DNA of 64,000 nucleotides, taken from Alloascoidea africana. Lineage: Eukaryota > Ascomycota > Alloascoideomycetes > Alloascoideales > Alloascoideaceae. The position numbers were made by a program, and so were the translations under genes. Shown piece by piece: positions 23,194 through 34,527 of this stretch (the stretch's first letter is position 1; each line of letters opens with the position of its first letter). Under the pieces are notes generated by a model that was not told the DNA's origin, ran no database searches, and was given only the letters and a program-made list of their open reading frames with translations. Where the stretch lies: contig JAKTTT010000017.1 of assembly GCA_030581615.1 (NCBI GenBank), forward strand, positions 124,001 to 188,000, given 5' to 3'.

Positions 23194-26100
23194 AGAAAAA
23201 TCGAGCAAAGTTGCCTCATGAAGACAACTTTAGGATTAATACTAAACAAATGATTCAAATTTCCTTCAATATTGTCCAAAAAACTGCAAAACATATACTA
23301 GAACCCTCCCAAAATCTGGAGATCTGCACCTCAAATCTAAAGATCAGGGTGGTTGTACAAAGTTCTTCAGCCCGATTCCACTATTGATTCAAGTGCTCAA
23401 AGCATTCCATTGGCCTAGTGCACAGAAACAAAACATAATCCATATAAATAGAAAAGTACGACTTTGGCGATTTCAAAAGACATGGTGACAAAAGCACGGC
23501 TTTTGAAAGATGTTATGTGCGCCACTGACAGCGCATTTAATCGCAGTAGTAAAACTAGAATATAACAGGGATCAAAAAAAAGGGAAAATAAAGAAAAAAG
23601 GGGTTACCAGTCTAGGTCTCAACTCATTCTCTTTCTGACACTCTGTGTTGACGAGAATTATCGGTCTTCCCTCTTTGACTCTTTCACAAGCTTCAAAAGA
23701 AAAGGAGTGAGGGGTTCGTAGCCTCAAAGTCATACCCTCAACTTTTTCTGGCGAAAGAATCAAAATAATAAAAGATCCAAGACCGCATGACGATTTTTCC
23801 CCTTCGAAAGCCTTTTTGATATCCAAAGTTTTTCCATTCTCTTACAGTTTGGTGCAAAGCCTCTGAAACCAACAGAAAACAATCCAAGGCAGACGTCTGA
23901 GCTTTGAGTGGATGGTTATCTGATTGAATGACATTGAAGTAAACTAGCAAAGTATAGGCTAACTAATATGCATCTACAAACCATACAACGTCTAGGATTA
24001 TCCCGCGTCAATTACTTGACAGCATATACAGGGTTGCCCAAATTTACACAAAGTAAGAATGCGCTTTTGGTCTATCCATACTGTTTACTTAGGTATAATA
24101 TAGAGTAGTAGATTTCGTCTTTGCGACACGCGAAGATTAATTGAAATGAAGCATTAAATTTTCTTCCTATGTTTGAATCTCCAAGCAATCTCATTCAATT
24201 GATTATATATTCAAAAAGAACCCGATGCTCATCCAAGTAAAAGAAATGCAACTCGAGTTTTGCGCATCATGCAGGCTCTATACTCATTTTTTTTGTTTTC
24301 AGCAGTAAATTAAGCTCGTCTTGATGCAACAAATATACTGGTATTAACTTATGCCGATAGAATTATATATTGGATAAGTTCTTGATGCGATTACTCCTAA
24401 ATATTGACTCTTTCTGCGAGGCTGATTCGCACGCATTTATTTCTAGAAGCTTACTAGGTTGAGCAAGGGCTACAGAGAAAGAATGAGGGGGAAAGATGGA
24501 AACGTAGAACAAGCAGTCTTAGATCTGCCTTGGTATGAAGAAGAAGATTGGTGGTGCAACAAGATCTGAGAAAACGTCAGCATGTTGCCGCTTTTGTTTT
24601 ATTGATTATGGTACATGATCAATTTCAGAAAATGTGTCAAATATTTTGTTCTTCTCAACTCAGTAGTAGACAATAATAAAACTGTATTGAAATTTTGATA
24701 TGATATCAGAAGTTCCAAGGGAGAAAAGAGAAATGAGATAACGTTTCCGCATACCCAACATTTTGCTTTTACTGCTATTAGGACCACTAAAAATTTAGAC
24801 CCTACCATCTCCTTGGCTCGACAAGGCTTGGATACAGACTATTGTTTTTGATTTTCGGAAAAAGCAAGCCATTCTGATTTTGTGTTTTCATCATGCTTTC
24901 AGTGTAAGCAACCTTCACACGGAAGAGCTCTGCCCTTTCTAGATTTGCAATTGGGAGACCCACAATTAACATTTTTAAGTAGTAAAAAAGGGCCAATTCA
25001 TTCTGTAACTAGCAATCACATCATTCATTGTACTTAACGCTAACTATCCTTTGTATAGGCCTGTTTCTAAATAGTGACTTCCTATATTTGTATTACAATG
25101 CTGTCTCAGAAAATATAGATTTTGTGATTAAACTCTTAAGATTGTTTTCAATTCCGTTTTTTCCACTTAGTATAAAAGTGAACTTGATAAAGTTCTTCAC
25201 CAAAAGAAGAGACTAAAAAAGAAAGTTATAAAATTTCATGAGAATGCGATACTACCAGTGCTTCAGTATGGTAAACGCTTGTAGGACTGTAGGTCATTGA
25301 AGCTTAGTTATTGACCTTTATACTTCCCCATAGTAAATAGATAATACTGCAGGAATGTTTATGCCTTCAGCAAAGGTTTCAACACACTAATCCAAGTCTA
25401 GTTAGACAGAAAATGTTCAATTTCCTTGATCCTAGAAAGAAAAGTCTACATCTATAGGCATGGGTCTATCCCTAATTTTAGGGATCCTTGAGTACTTTGC
25501 AGTGTGCTCTTTTTATCTTTCTGCCGTTTAGTTAATGTGAAAAAAGATTAAAAACTTAACAAAAACTGCAATCTTAATTAACTCAATCAGCAATAGCATT
25601 GAAGAAAAAGTTGAAACTCACAGAGACATTTATAAAACTTAATAAAGATAGTCAACTAAAGATTTTATTAATTGTTTAGTTTCTATGTACATCATTCTCG
25701 GATCAAGGGGTTGCAAGACAGTTTACAGGCTTAATTATAGTATTTTGCTCTTTTTGCAAGTCAAAACCATCTTGCAACCTATATTAAGTCCAAAAAGCAA
25801 TTTATGCTTTGAATTACCTAATAGATTTAATGCTAATACTCATTTCAAAGGGTTATGTGGTGTTGTTTCCAAGCTTTAACATTAATGTCGCCCTCTTCTT
25901 CGCTGACGAAAAAGGTATTTTTAATCCAGCTTAACTTTCTTCACGGTCTCAAAATTTGCCACATTATACTGTAGGTGCCCAATTAATCATCATTCAATTT
26001 TTCCATCAAAGACTTTCAGAAAACCTATAACTGTTATGATAGTTTTTACTCTCTAGATTATTTTAAAATGTTTCTTAGGAAAACTTTTCATGTCTTCACC

Positions 26101-27878
26101 ATCTTGAAATAATTGTTCATGGTTGGAAAAGTGGCAAATAAATATGCATTATTAGTAAATCATACTGACACTTGTCAAGGGTCAGCAGACTTCGCAAGTT
26201 AAGTGATCAAAGGATTAATAATCAACAAACTGAAGTATATCCTTTGTGATAAAAATGCATTTTTTGTTTGCGGTAGATGTTGCCTGAGTGTAGTATCTCC
26301 CTAGGACGAATAATGGTAGTGCTTGTAAATCATGACAGTTTTGCTTTGCTGTTTATCATTTCTGATAATTAGACTAATAAAACGTTTGTTAGCAACTTAT
26401 TCTCCGAAAATGAATGGATAGCAAAGACAATTCATTCTTTATACTTGTCTTAAAAGACTTGAAATAAAAAAAAAAGTCGAAAAATTGAAACAAAGGATTG
26501 CCTACGTTGGGTAATAATTAAACGTCCACAAATTCATAGAGTTGGGAAAAAACAAGCATATTAGCATTTTCCTGGTATCTAAAACACAGAAATGAACTCG
26601 AAAGTCGACCTTTCTAGTCAAGGTAATCATTAGCCTAATTAATTTGAGCGGGAGATCACCAATAGCAGATTTGCTGAACGAGTGGTTATTTAGCTAAGCG
26701 TCGGCAACAGTTATTCGTTCTTGTAAGGCGACTATTTCCAAAATACACGGAAGTTGGAATTTTCTTTGACTCTCAATCTAGAAAAGGCCTCCTGGATGAA
26801 AAAATTAGCATTTGTTATGTTAGTTTATAAGAGGTTTGAGTGCTTTACGACAAAAAGGGTCAGACTTGTGGAATAGTTGATACCTTATGGTGGCTGGGAA
26901 TCAAAGACATGATTTCGCAACTACTTTCTTTTGCTTTTCATAATTTTGGCAGACCCGTTTCCCTTTTTTTGGATGAAGGAGAAATGATTATACCCAAACA
27001 GCTCATCCATACATTATCGAGGGTAGAAATGTCACTCGAATTTTTTGGATTATAAAACTCGCCTCTTAGTGTAAGAACATAGGAAAGTAAGAAAATCTAA
27101 GCTAAAACCCAGGACATAAAAAAAGAGCCACTCTGGGGTTAAAGCGACTTGTTTTGTAAATTTTATCCTCATTGTAAGTAAAGTAAGAAGTAAGTGTGAT
27201 ACTACTAACCAAAATTCTTATAACTGTGCTCTTGTTTGATGAACAAAGTTTTAAGAAAATCAAAAGATATTCCTTATTTTACCATTGGTTTTCTTTTTTT
27301 CAAAGTCATTCATTGCTTTCTTTAACATTTCGCATATTGAATCAAAATCTCACGATTATTGCAAATTTTTTTACAAAAAAAATTTTTCTTCACCAAATTT
27401 CCATTCCCTGTCGTCACTAAACGTCCCACAAATATAATGTTATTATCAGCTCCAACTACTAAAGCTTCACATTTTTAAGAGTGGCTAATGATAGACAAAG
27501 AAAAAAGGTCAACATTATGAAGATTATATCTGATGCCAAAACCTCCTTTGCATGACGAAGCCAAAATCGGCTCTTGAGTGATCATGCTAAAGAACCCAAC
27601 AGTATTTACTCACCGATGAAAAATCCTGTTTAGAAGTAAGAAATATGGTAACAAACGGATAATGACGACCAAAAATTTGGCTAAAATTTTTCTCAGTCAC
27701 CAACTGTATTAATCCTTGATTCTCTTAACAGAGGCCGCCAAACATCAATTCAAAACCCGGCTGTTTTAAGAAACTTATGATTGCAAAAAATACATAATAC
27801 TATTCACCATACATAATGAAACCATACACTTGTTCAACCTTTTAACCTATGCAAAAATTTTGTCATTCTATTGAGAGG

Positions 27879-30800
27879 CTATGTAGATTCACCTTGAGTA
27901 GAGACAGGTGTCAGAATCTCATCATCTTTCTTTATTGGTTTCCGATCGTCCGCCACATCGCTTTCCACTGCCGATCCCTGGGTTGGCTCGGTGCTGTGCT
28001 GGGCATCAGGTTCAGGTTCAGGTTCTATAGGGAACAAGCTTTCTTTTATCCCAGGAATTAGTTTGCAAAGTTTCGCCTCTGTTTCTCGCCACATTTCATC
28101 CTTGATATCCAGTCTCTCAGATCCTTTCAACACAAGTAAAACATTCTTTAAGCTCTCAATAATGCCTTCTCTCATGGTCACGTCCTTACTGTGTCGAATC
28201 ACTAAGAATAACACATCAACAATTTTTTTCCATAGCGGAGCTATGCCATTGTCTGTATTCTTTTCCATATCACTAAGATTGTAGAGAAATACCTTGCACA
28301 TTAGAGATCCGACCTCCATTCTGGTCTTATCCATTCCGTGAACGTCTGTCTCAAACACTTCTGGTTTTAAAAGCTCAGTGATTAAAGGAAGCAATCCAAA
28401 GTCGAAAACATGTTGTAGTGTAATGTTCGCATCTGGGATGAGTGATTTCCAGGATATGATTGCTAATTGAAGACATGATAGAGCATGCGATCGAATCTCC
28501 CGACATGGGTTCAAACACTGGTGAGCAAGAGCGTGGATAAAAGAAAACCAGAGTCCTACTTCGACCTCCTCTCGAACCTCAACATCCTTCTTTTCGCCTT
28601 CTGCCTTTGCAACATCTGGAATCAAAGATGATAACGCAACAGTCAAATCAATGCTCTTTATGGCTTGGTCAACAACTTCTTTAAAAAGGGCCTTGCGTGC
28701 TTTCGAGCTGGGCTTTTGTTGAGAATTGGCAGCCAATGCACCAATAGCAGATATCTCGTCCAGTATCCCTAGCAATGGAATAAAATTTGTGCGCGAAACT
28801 TTGTGTGATGACTCTCGAACCAAAAGTTCAACAAGCTTGTAAATATCCGAGCTTGTATCTTTATAAGCTGCTATTGATCTGATAATACGCCAGTATTCTT
28901 CATTTGAAAGCACAATTTGAGAAGTCCAGGAATCTTCCTTGGCAAGGAGTGCCAAAGAAGTGACAGTTGTTTTGCCGAGCTTTTGTATGATTGAAACTTC
29001 AAGAGAATTCAGTTTTGAAAGTATATCCAAAAGTGCCTTTTTGTGCTCTTTTGTCGCTGGATTAACCCGTTGTAATAAAGCGACATAGTAAACTGTTACA
29101 CGAGCAGTGGTTCCATATCTCTCCTTGTCCTCGGAGAAGTCCAGAAATAGAACACCAAGAGCATCCAAAACAGCCTGCTGAATTTGAGAAGACACCTTGG
29201 AATTCAAGCATAGGGAAACTGCAACCTCCAAGATGAACAAAGTCACAGGAACGTATGTTCGACCCCCAGTTTCTTCTTTCTTTGGTAATAAACTTAAAAA
29301 TGCCTCCAAAAAGCTGGTTAAAGCGGGTTCTTTCAACTTTGCAGAGTTTCTAAACACTTCTGAGATGTTGCTTGATTTGATACAGTCAATGGTACATAGA
29401 GTTGCTTCGATTTCCTCCTTTGTTGGCTCTGGTGGTTCATCAGAGTAACTCTTCAGGTATGAACTAAGGGTAGAGAGAAGTCCAGCATCCTTACTGTTGT
29501 TATTCTTAATGGTGTAATTTGGTTTTACCGTCGGTAATGGGCCAATTTTGAATTGGGCTTGCAGTTCAGGAAACACATTGGGATTCATGAGATTGTTCTT
29601 CTGTAGTTGTATCACGGTTTCTGCCACATCTATCCAAGCTTTTGTTATGTAACTGGCATTTAAAGAGGCAATTCTGAAAAGAAGAACAAAAGCCAATTGA
29701 TCTTTGATCTCCATTCCAAATGCGACGCTTTTTTCTGAGATTGTCATTGTAGTTTCCTCTTCTGTTACCTCAACCAACTCATACTCTTCGCTTGTCTCCG
29801 AAGGTTGTGTGAAACCAATTAGTCCACTCAATGTGCTAAGGGACATGTTTATTGCAGATTCATTCTTGTAAAAAGCAGATATTGAAATAAACTTGTCAAT
29901 CGCGGCCACAATCTTCAAAACTACCTGCTCATCAGAGGCAGTTTCCAAAATTTGTACCAGCGTAGAGAAAATCTTATTCTCTGTAATTTCAAAAAGTGCC
30001 TTATCAAATACACTCAGCTCCTCAGGTTTTGTTTCATCAAGTACCAAGCTGATATTGTCCTTCTCCTCCGAAGACACCTGCTGGGATTTAGCAAGAAGAC
30101 TATTCCAAATATCATCGAACCACATCCCCGACTTGTGGTGTTCTTCAGGCATTACAATTTCACGCTCTTGAATAGAAGCGTAAATCCTCTCGAGGTAAAA
30201 CTCTGGAAAATCTTTGCCTTGGTTACTGCCTCTGAGATTCCGTTTATAGTCGTCAATAGTCATGTGTTGCCGCACCTGGGGATTGTAAAAATCGGTGTTT
30301 AACATAATAACTGAGTAGGAAAGGATGAAGGCAGCGTCTTTATCTGCGACACAATTCCTATACTGCTCTTCGTCCTCTTCCTCTTCCTCCTCCTCATCGT
30401 CATATTCAGCATCTTCTTCTCCTTCTGAGTTTCCTTCGTTAGCTTTACCAGACTCGTTGCTCTTTCTATTTGTTTCTCCAGTGATGTCGCTCTCTTTGTC
30501 CATAATTGAATCTGTTTGCTTCTCGTCCACACTGCTCTCAGTTTGATTACTTGGGTGTTTATCTTGAACAGGTTTCTCATTCTGATTCTGGCAAAAAATA
30601 TAGCACTCGGCAAAGTTTTCCACAATCCTCTCGATTTGTTGTGATTCTCCTGGTAATCTAAAGGTTCTTAAGAGAACTCTCAGTGCTTCATCAAGCCTTA
30701 AACCAACAAAGTCAAACAGTTGCATGAAATGCTTTAGCACTTTTTCATTTTGGGGCTTTGCGAGGTATTCACCAAGAACTTTTTTATTCAACCTTCCAGA

Positions 30801-32858
30801 CCGCTTGAACAAAAACCTGGCTACTTCTTCTTGGTCTTCTGCAGAACTTATGAATCCCCTCTGTTGAAGCAATAAGAGTCCCTTTTTAGGGGAATCATTG
30901 AATGCATTTGCACAGGTGATGAAAGAGTTCTTCTTTGCTTTATTGAATAGGATCGAGGAAGAGGCTGAGCTGGCGCCTTCATCTGGTCGGACAGCCCGAC
31001 GACTCTTTAAAACTTTCACACGATCTGCAAATGAAAACACAAGCGAAAATACTCCATCTAAACATTGTGGTGGTACAGAGTCAGAAGTATACTGTGCGGC
31101 TTCTGGTAGTGCGTTCTTGCAAATGAACGAGATAAGATCTTGTGCAAGATCAGAGGCCTCCATATCACAATCATAAGTTTGGAACAAGTTTGTGAAAAAC
31201 GAGGGTGATCTAGTCCATAGTGATGCCAATGCATCAACCAGTATCTCTTTTGAGGTCTCGGGCCTCGAAGGAACTAAAGAAGAAGGCGTAGCGCTTCGAG
31301 AAAGATCCGGTGTACTTGGTTTAGAACTTAAAAACTTTGAGTTGATGCCTGTCCCATTACCGGTTAATTTTTTGCCTCTGACATCATTTATAGCGGTATC
31401 ACTTTGACTTAGCAAACCTTTCTTCATTCTGGGGGAGGGTCGGGGACCCTTGAGAAGTTCCACGTCTTCACCCAATTCGCCGTTATCGACAGATTTTAGG
31501 ATCGTTGAAATCGCAAGCTCGATCTGGTACTTTGTTGTATGGTGTAAACCAAGAGTTGTTACAAGAGTCGAAAACAGTCTGTTTGCTGCGTACAATAGAG
31601 TAGGTGAGTCTGAAGACTGCAGTATTTGGATGACATTTTTCCAAAGGTCATCTGATGCCAATGATATAAGAGGCGAATGTTTAATGAAAAATGAGCCCGA
31701 AACTTCCAAGGCCACATTTATCAGGGAGAGACAAAATGTCCTTGTACTCTCAAGCTGGTTGAGTTGGTTGGATGGAGACACCATAGATACAAGCACTCCC
31801 AAAAACTCGGTCATACAGAGGAGACCAAATGCAGACTGAACCCTATGTGTTTCAGGTCCATGTCCTGCTTTCGAAGGAGAGGCTGGGAACATTAGAGTAG
31901 AAGATTCAGTGAGACCACCATTTAGTGTTGTTGTTTTCGTTGTCGTTGTTGCATATTCTTCCGTAGAGTTGCGATTATCGTCTTCACTTCCAACATCGCT
32001 AGCAGCCACTTTGAGATGAGGAAAGTCTCCTGCGTGGATAGGAAGCTGTGGTCTGACGACCTTGGGAACAATATCCTTCAATTTTGCAAATATGCGAATT
32101 GTAATCGATGTTATGGTCATTTCAGAAGCCTTTCTCAACACCTCGGATCGTCTTTTATTACAGGCAAGGCTGAGGCAAGTTTGTAATACCTCGAAAACAG
32201 CCTCGTCAGGCAAAATGTCAGATAGTGGAGATAACATCAGCAACTCCAACGTTCTCAAAACTCTTAGTAACACCGCATCGTCCGAAGCTTGATCTGCGGC
32301 CTCGAATCTACAATGAGTGAGAGCGGATATGAGAGGCGGTAGAGTTGAAGCAATTCCCTTTGAGTCTGTTGTGATAATCGAGTAGGATATAAACTTGATG
32401 AGAGATGTCAAAGTCATCGAGGTAACATTTCCGCTTGTATTTGGCGACTTGATACACAATAGAAAAGGTTGTAACAGAGTTAGGGTATCCACTTCTTCCA
32501 ACGATTTCACCTCTAATAGCATGGATCGCAAATGGATCAACGAGGAAAGGAGTGGGTTTTCTTCACTATTGACATTTCTCGAGCGCAACCCAAGCCGCGA
32601 GGCAAAGGTCGCCTGTTCATCGCTGAACAGATCCGCCGTGTGTGCACCAAATATAGCCCCCACCCCGGTTTGTGACCATCTCATTGCCTTTCGCATGGAC
32701 GCAATGATGGCATCGCATTCCTTGATTACCAACATTACTGGGTCGCCAATGGAGCAAGCGCTGAAGCCGTGAGAGGATTGCCCTTCTTGCTCAGGCCAGG
32801 AAATTGCAGATCCCTCAGGGGCCAACGCCTCCGGCTCAAGGGTGCTGTCAATCTTCAT
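27879..32858 (-). CDS. GEA2: GBF1/Gea-type Arf guanine-nucleotide exchange factor (Sec7 domain)
   Basis: 1659 residues in one exon, ATG at 32858. The N-terminus carries the DCB segment (DPVMLVIKECDAIIASMRKAMRW) of the GBF1/Gea branch of large Arf-GEFs, followed by HUS-region helices. The Sec7 domain covers about residues 645-905. It includes RTFRLPGESQQIERI with the catalytic glutamic finger Glu738, and ILSYSVIMLNTDFYNPQVR. Between those two conserved blocks, residues about 757-838 form a Ser/Asn/acidic insertion ending in a run of Asp/Glu that other Gea proteins lack or have much shorter. HDS-like helical repeats fill the C-terminal half. The protein activates Arf1 at the early Golgi for COPI coat recruitment. 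S. cerevisiae has GEA1 and GEA2; only one copy is seen here and the choice of symbol is arbitrary between them. Confidence 0.93.
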   Translation of the reverse strand: MKIDSTLEPEALAPEGSAISWPEQEGQSSHGFSACSIGDPVMLVIKECDAIIASMRKAMRWSQTGVGAIFGAHTADLFSDEQATFASRLGLRSRNVNSEENPLLSSLIHLRSMLLEVKSLEEVDTLTLLQPFLLCIKSPNTSGNVTSMTLTSLIKFISYSIITTDSKGIASTLPPLISALTHCRFEAADQASDDAVLLRVLRTLELLMLSPLSDILPDEAVFEVLQTCLSLACNKRRSEVLRKASEMTITSITIRIFAKLKDIVPKVVRPQLPIHAGDFPHLKVAASDVGSEDDNRNSTEEYATTTTKTTTLNGGLTESSTLMFPASPSKAGHGPETHRVQSAFGLLCMTEFLGVLVSMVSPSNQLNQLESTRTFCLSLINVALEVSGSFFIKHSPLISLASDDLWKNVIQILQSSDSPTLLYAANRLFSTLVTTLGLHHTTKYQIELAISTILKSVDNGELGEDVELLKGPRPSPRMKKGLLSQSDTAINDVRGKKLTGNGTGINSKFLSSKPSTPDLSRSATPSSLVPSRPETSKEILVDALASLWTRSPSFFTNLFQTYDCDMEASDLAQDLISFICKNALPEAAQYTSDSVPPQCLDGVFSLVFSFADRVKVLKSRRAVRPDEGASSASSSILFNKAKKNSFITCANAFNDSPKKGLLLLQQRGFISSAEDQEEVARFLFKRSGRLNKKVLGEYLAKPQNEKVLKHFMQLFDFVGLRLDEALRVLLRTFRLPGESQQIERIVENFAECYIFCQNQNEKPVQDKHPSNQTESSVDEKQTDSIMDKESDITGETNRKSNESGKANEGNSEGEEDAEYDDEEEEEEEDEEQYRNCVADKDAAFILSYSVIMLNTDFYNPQVRQHMTIDDYKRNLRGSNQGKDFPEFYLERIYASIQEREIVMPEEHHKSGMWFDDIWNSLLAKSQQVSSEEKDNISLVLDETKPEELSVFDKALFEITENKIFSTLVQILETASDEQVVLKIVAAIDKFISISAFYKNESAINMSLSTLSGLIGFTQPSETSEEYELVEVTEEETTMTISEKSVAFGMEIKDQLAFVLLFRIASLNASYITKAWIDVAETVIQLQKNNLMNPNVFPELQAQFKIGPLPTVKPNYTIKNNNSKDAGLLSTLSSYLKSYSDEPPEPTKEEIEATLCTIDCIKSSNISEVFRNSAKLKEPALTSFLEAFLSLLPKKEETGGRTYVPVTLFILEVAVSLCLNSKVSSQIQQAVLDALGVLFLDFSEDKERYGTTARVTVYYVALLQRVNPATKEHKKALLDILSKLNSLEVSIIQKLGKTTVTSLALLAKEDSWTSQIVLSNEEYWRIIRSIAAYKDTSSDIYKLVELLVRESSHKVSRTNFIPLLGILDEISAIGALAANSQQKPSSKARKALFKEVVDQAIKSIDLTVALSSLIPDVAKAEGEKKDVEVREEVEVGLWFSFIHALAHQCLNPCREIRSHALSCLQLAIISWKSLIPDANITLQHVFDFGLLPLITELLKPEVFETDVHGMDKTRMEVGSLMCKVFLYNLSDMEKNTDNGIAPLWKKIVDVLFLVIRHSKDVTMREGIIESLKNVLLVLKGSERLDIKDEMWRETEAKLCKLIPGIKESLFPIEPEPEPDAQHSTEPTQGSAVESDVADDRKPIKKDDEILTPVSTQGEST

Positions 32859-33148
32859 TGCTGGGCTCTGTCCGTGAAACGGGGCGTATGTTGCAAACGA
32901 AGAGTTTTGCCTGCTGGCTGAATAGATCGTATATCCTGGAAATTACCAGCTCTCGTTTTCGATTTTGGTGTTAATGCTTTGTTGTTCGCAACAGGCGAGG
33001 GGGCGTTACCCGGACAGCTGGGTCTGGATAGCCCACCAGCTATTTCGCTACTGGATGTAGTTGGAGAACAATAAATAGGACAATTTCTGCTATGTAGCGA
33101 TTGGTATGCAACAAGATATTTACAAGCGCCATGGAGGCCAATCGGCAT
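32855..33148 (-). other. 97-codon upstream open frame overlapping the Arf-GEF start (ATGA)
   Basis: An ATG-initiated frame fills nearly all of the 299-base gap between the NDUFAF6-like gene and the Arf-GEF gene. Its TGA overlaps the Arf-GEF ATG as ATGA. The peptide (starting MPIGLHGACKYLVAY) matches nothing I recognise. If the message begins upstream of 33148 it would be a uORF with termination-reinitiation geometry; if transcription begins nearer the start it is meaningless. A TTACCCGG Reb1-like site at 33006-33013 lies within it, which favours the region being promoter DNA. Confidence 0.25.
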
Positions 33149-33157
33149 ATATCAAAA

Positions 33158-34324
33158 TCAAATGCTCCTTCTGTAGTACGACCAAAACGTTCGCCAAGCT
33201 AGTCTCCATTCCTTCAACTGCAGTTTTTCGCTGAATAGATCAAAGTCGGCTTTTTCAAGCCGTTCCAAAAACAAAGTAGTTGGATGCGCCGTCATGAGAG
33301 GAATGTAGAGGGCATCGCTGATATTTCTGTTCCATCTTTTCGAAGCGTTTAGTATATCTTCATCGGTATCTTTCTTATGTGTGATCTCATATGTTAGATC
33401 TCTCGTCGTTTGCAGTTTAGACCGTGCAGAGAGAACATGGTCATTAGCCCTTGTTGCCGTTTGGAATACCACATCCTTTAAAATTTCCCTTGCTGATGCC
33501 TCGTCTTCTTTAGAAAGCTTGCCCGCTAGAAGTCGCAAAACAGTTTCTTGCGATAAATCGTGCTGTGCCATTAGGTCTATAGGTAGCATTATTTGACCAG
33601 TGGTGTTTGCGTAATACTTGAACCCCAACAACACAGATGCGACAGATGTAGCCTGCCCGATATGAGCCGCGATATCAGAGATGTTGGACTGAATCTCTGG
33701 GAACTCTTCCAGTAGCAGCCGTGAAGAAGGTGAAATCGAATCAGATAGTAGCAGAGATTGTGTTAGATAGTTCAATTGGGAGAATGTTCCTTCGCCTAAA
33801 GAGCAAATCGCATCAAGGTTGGAGAAAAATGGCTTCTCCAAAAAAAGTTTCCTCGATTGTATGGTTGTCATGAAAAGCTGTTGATCCATTAAAAGTCCAT
33901 TCCGCAGTGCATCCTGAAGTAGAATACCCACAGGTTCCCCAATTTTAATGTCTTGTTTATAGTTCATGAAAACATTGCCAATTAAATCTGCCCAAAAGTT
34001 CATCTTGATAGCCGCTGTGCTCAAACCCCCTGTGCTCTTCTGGATCTCCATTGAAACTGCTTTTGAGGTGCCTGATGTGTTTGTGATGCGCGATGTTTCA
34101 ACATTGAAGGCCCGAATTGCTAAAAAGGCGCCCTGAGCGGGACCAGGGATGTACTTTGATAAGATCCAGCTAGATTTGTCATGTCGCTCGAGAAGCTTTT
34201 CACAACTCTCTTTGGCAGTTCTTAGCATTTGAGTCGATATGGTCCGGGTTAGGACATGGCCAGGCATCAATGAATGGCGTGCCAGCCGCGATGTGGGAGT
34301 TGCTGAGACTCTGTGGATCATCAT
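33158..34324 (-). CDS. NDUFAF6-like complex I assembly factor (squalene/phytoene synthase fold)
   Basis: 388 residues, tandem ATGs at 34324. The first about 30 residues are basic and hydroxylated, like a mitochondrial presequence. The remainder has the isoprenoid-synthase-like fold shared by NDUFAF6: SWILSKYIPGPAQGAFLAIRAFNVETSRI, MNFWADLIGNVFMN, ISDIAAHIGQATSVASVLLGFKYYA and the C-terminal LPLMTAHPTTLFLERLEKADFDLF-type segment (here IPLMTAHPTT). The DxxxD motifs of true phytoene synthases are not kept, as is usual for NDUFAF6, so catalysis is not expected. The factor is needed to insert early mitochondrial subunits of respiratory complex I, so the host very likely keeps complex I. It is cotranscribed in direction with its neighbours but each gene should have its own promoter. 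Confidence 0.85.
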   Translation of the reverse strand: MMIHRVSATPTSRLARHSLMPGHVLTRTISTQMLRTAKESCEKLLERHDKSSWILSKYIPGPAQGAFLAIRAFNVETSRITNTSGTSKAVSMEIQKSTGGLSTAAIKMNFWADLIGNVFMNYKQDIKIGEPVGILLQDALRNGLLMDQQLFMTTIQSRKLFLEKPFFSNLDAICSLGEGTFSQLNYLTQSLLLSDSISPSSRLLLEEFPEIQSNISDIAAHIGQATSVASVLLGFKYYANTTGQIMLPIDLMAQHDLSQETVLRLLAGKLSKEDEASAREILKDVVFQTATRANDHVLSARSKLQTTRDLTYEITHKKDTDEDILNASKRWNRNISDALYIPLMTAHPTTLFLERLEKADFDLFSEKLQLKEWRLAWRTFWSYYRRSI

Positions 34325-34527
34325 CTTCTTTCAGATGGTTAGTTCCATGTTTTGGAATAGTATGGGCTTTTTTGGTGTTGATGGCGGGTAAGCTGTGAAG
34401 ATGTAACCCCAGATTATCAGCACAAAAAAGGAGATTTGCTAGAGTTGAAAACACTGGATTTCTCCTAGCTGTGTATAGTTTCTAAAAAACAAAAAAATTC
34501 TTTCTATGATGAAACATAATCTATCAA

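Larger units (their letters stand above)
17851..27878. other. Gene-free A+T-rich stretch (right half of the desert)
   Basis: About 10 kb between the 3' end of MedA-like copy 1 and the 3' end of the Arf-GEF gene. Because the flanking genes converge, neither needs it as a promoter, which makes its size odd. All frames are short (at most about 116 codons) and none carries a recognisable motif. One 60-base line counted at 25561 is 28% G+C. The only compositional structure I see is the islet at 18190-18880. Candidate explanations are centromere, non-coding RNA genes or decayed sequence. Confidence 0.4.

Noticed and set aside
4564-27878. Transposon or virus-derived elements filling the desert
   Set aside because: No reverse transcriptase, integrase, transposase or capsid-like peptide was seen in the frames and no long terminal repeats were noticed by eye. 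A repeat search could still reveal very old copies.
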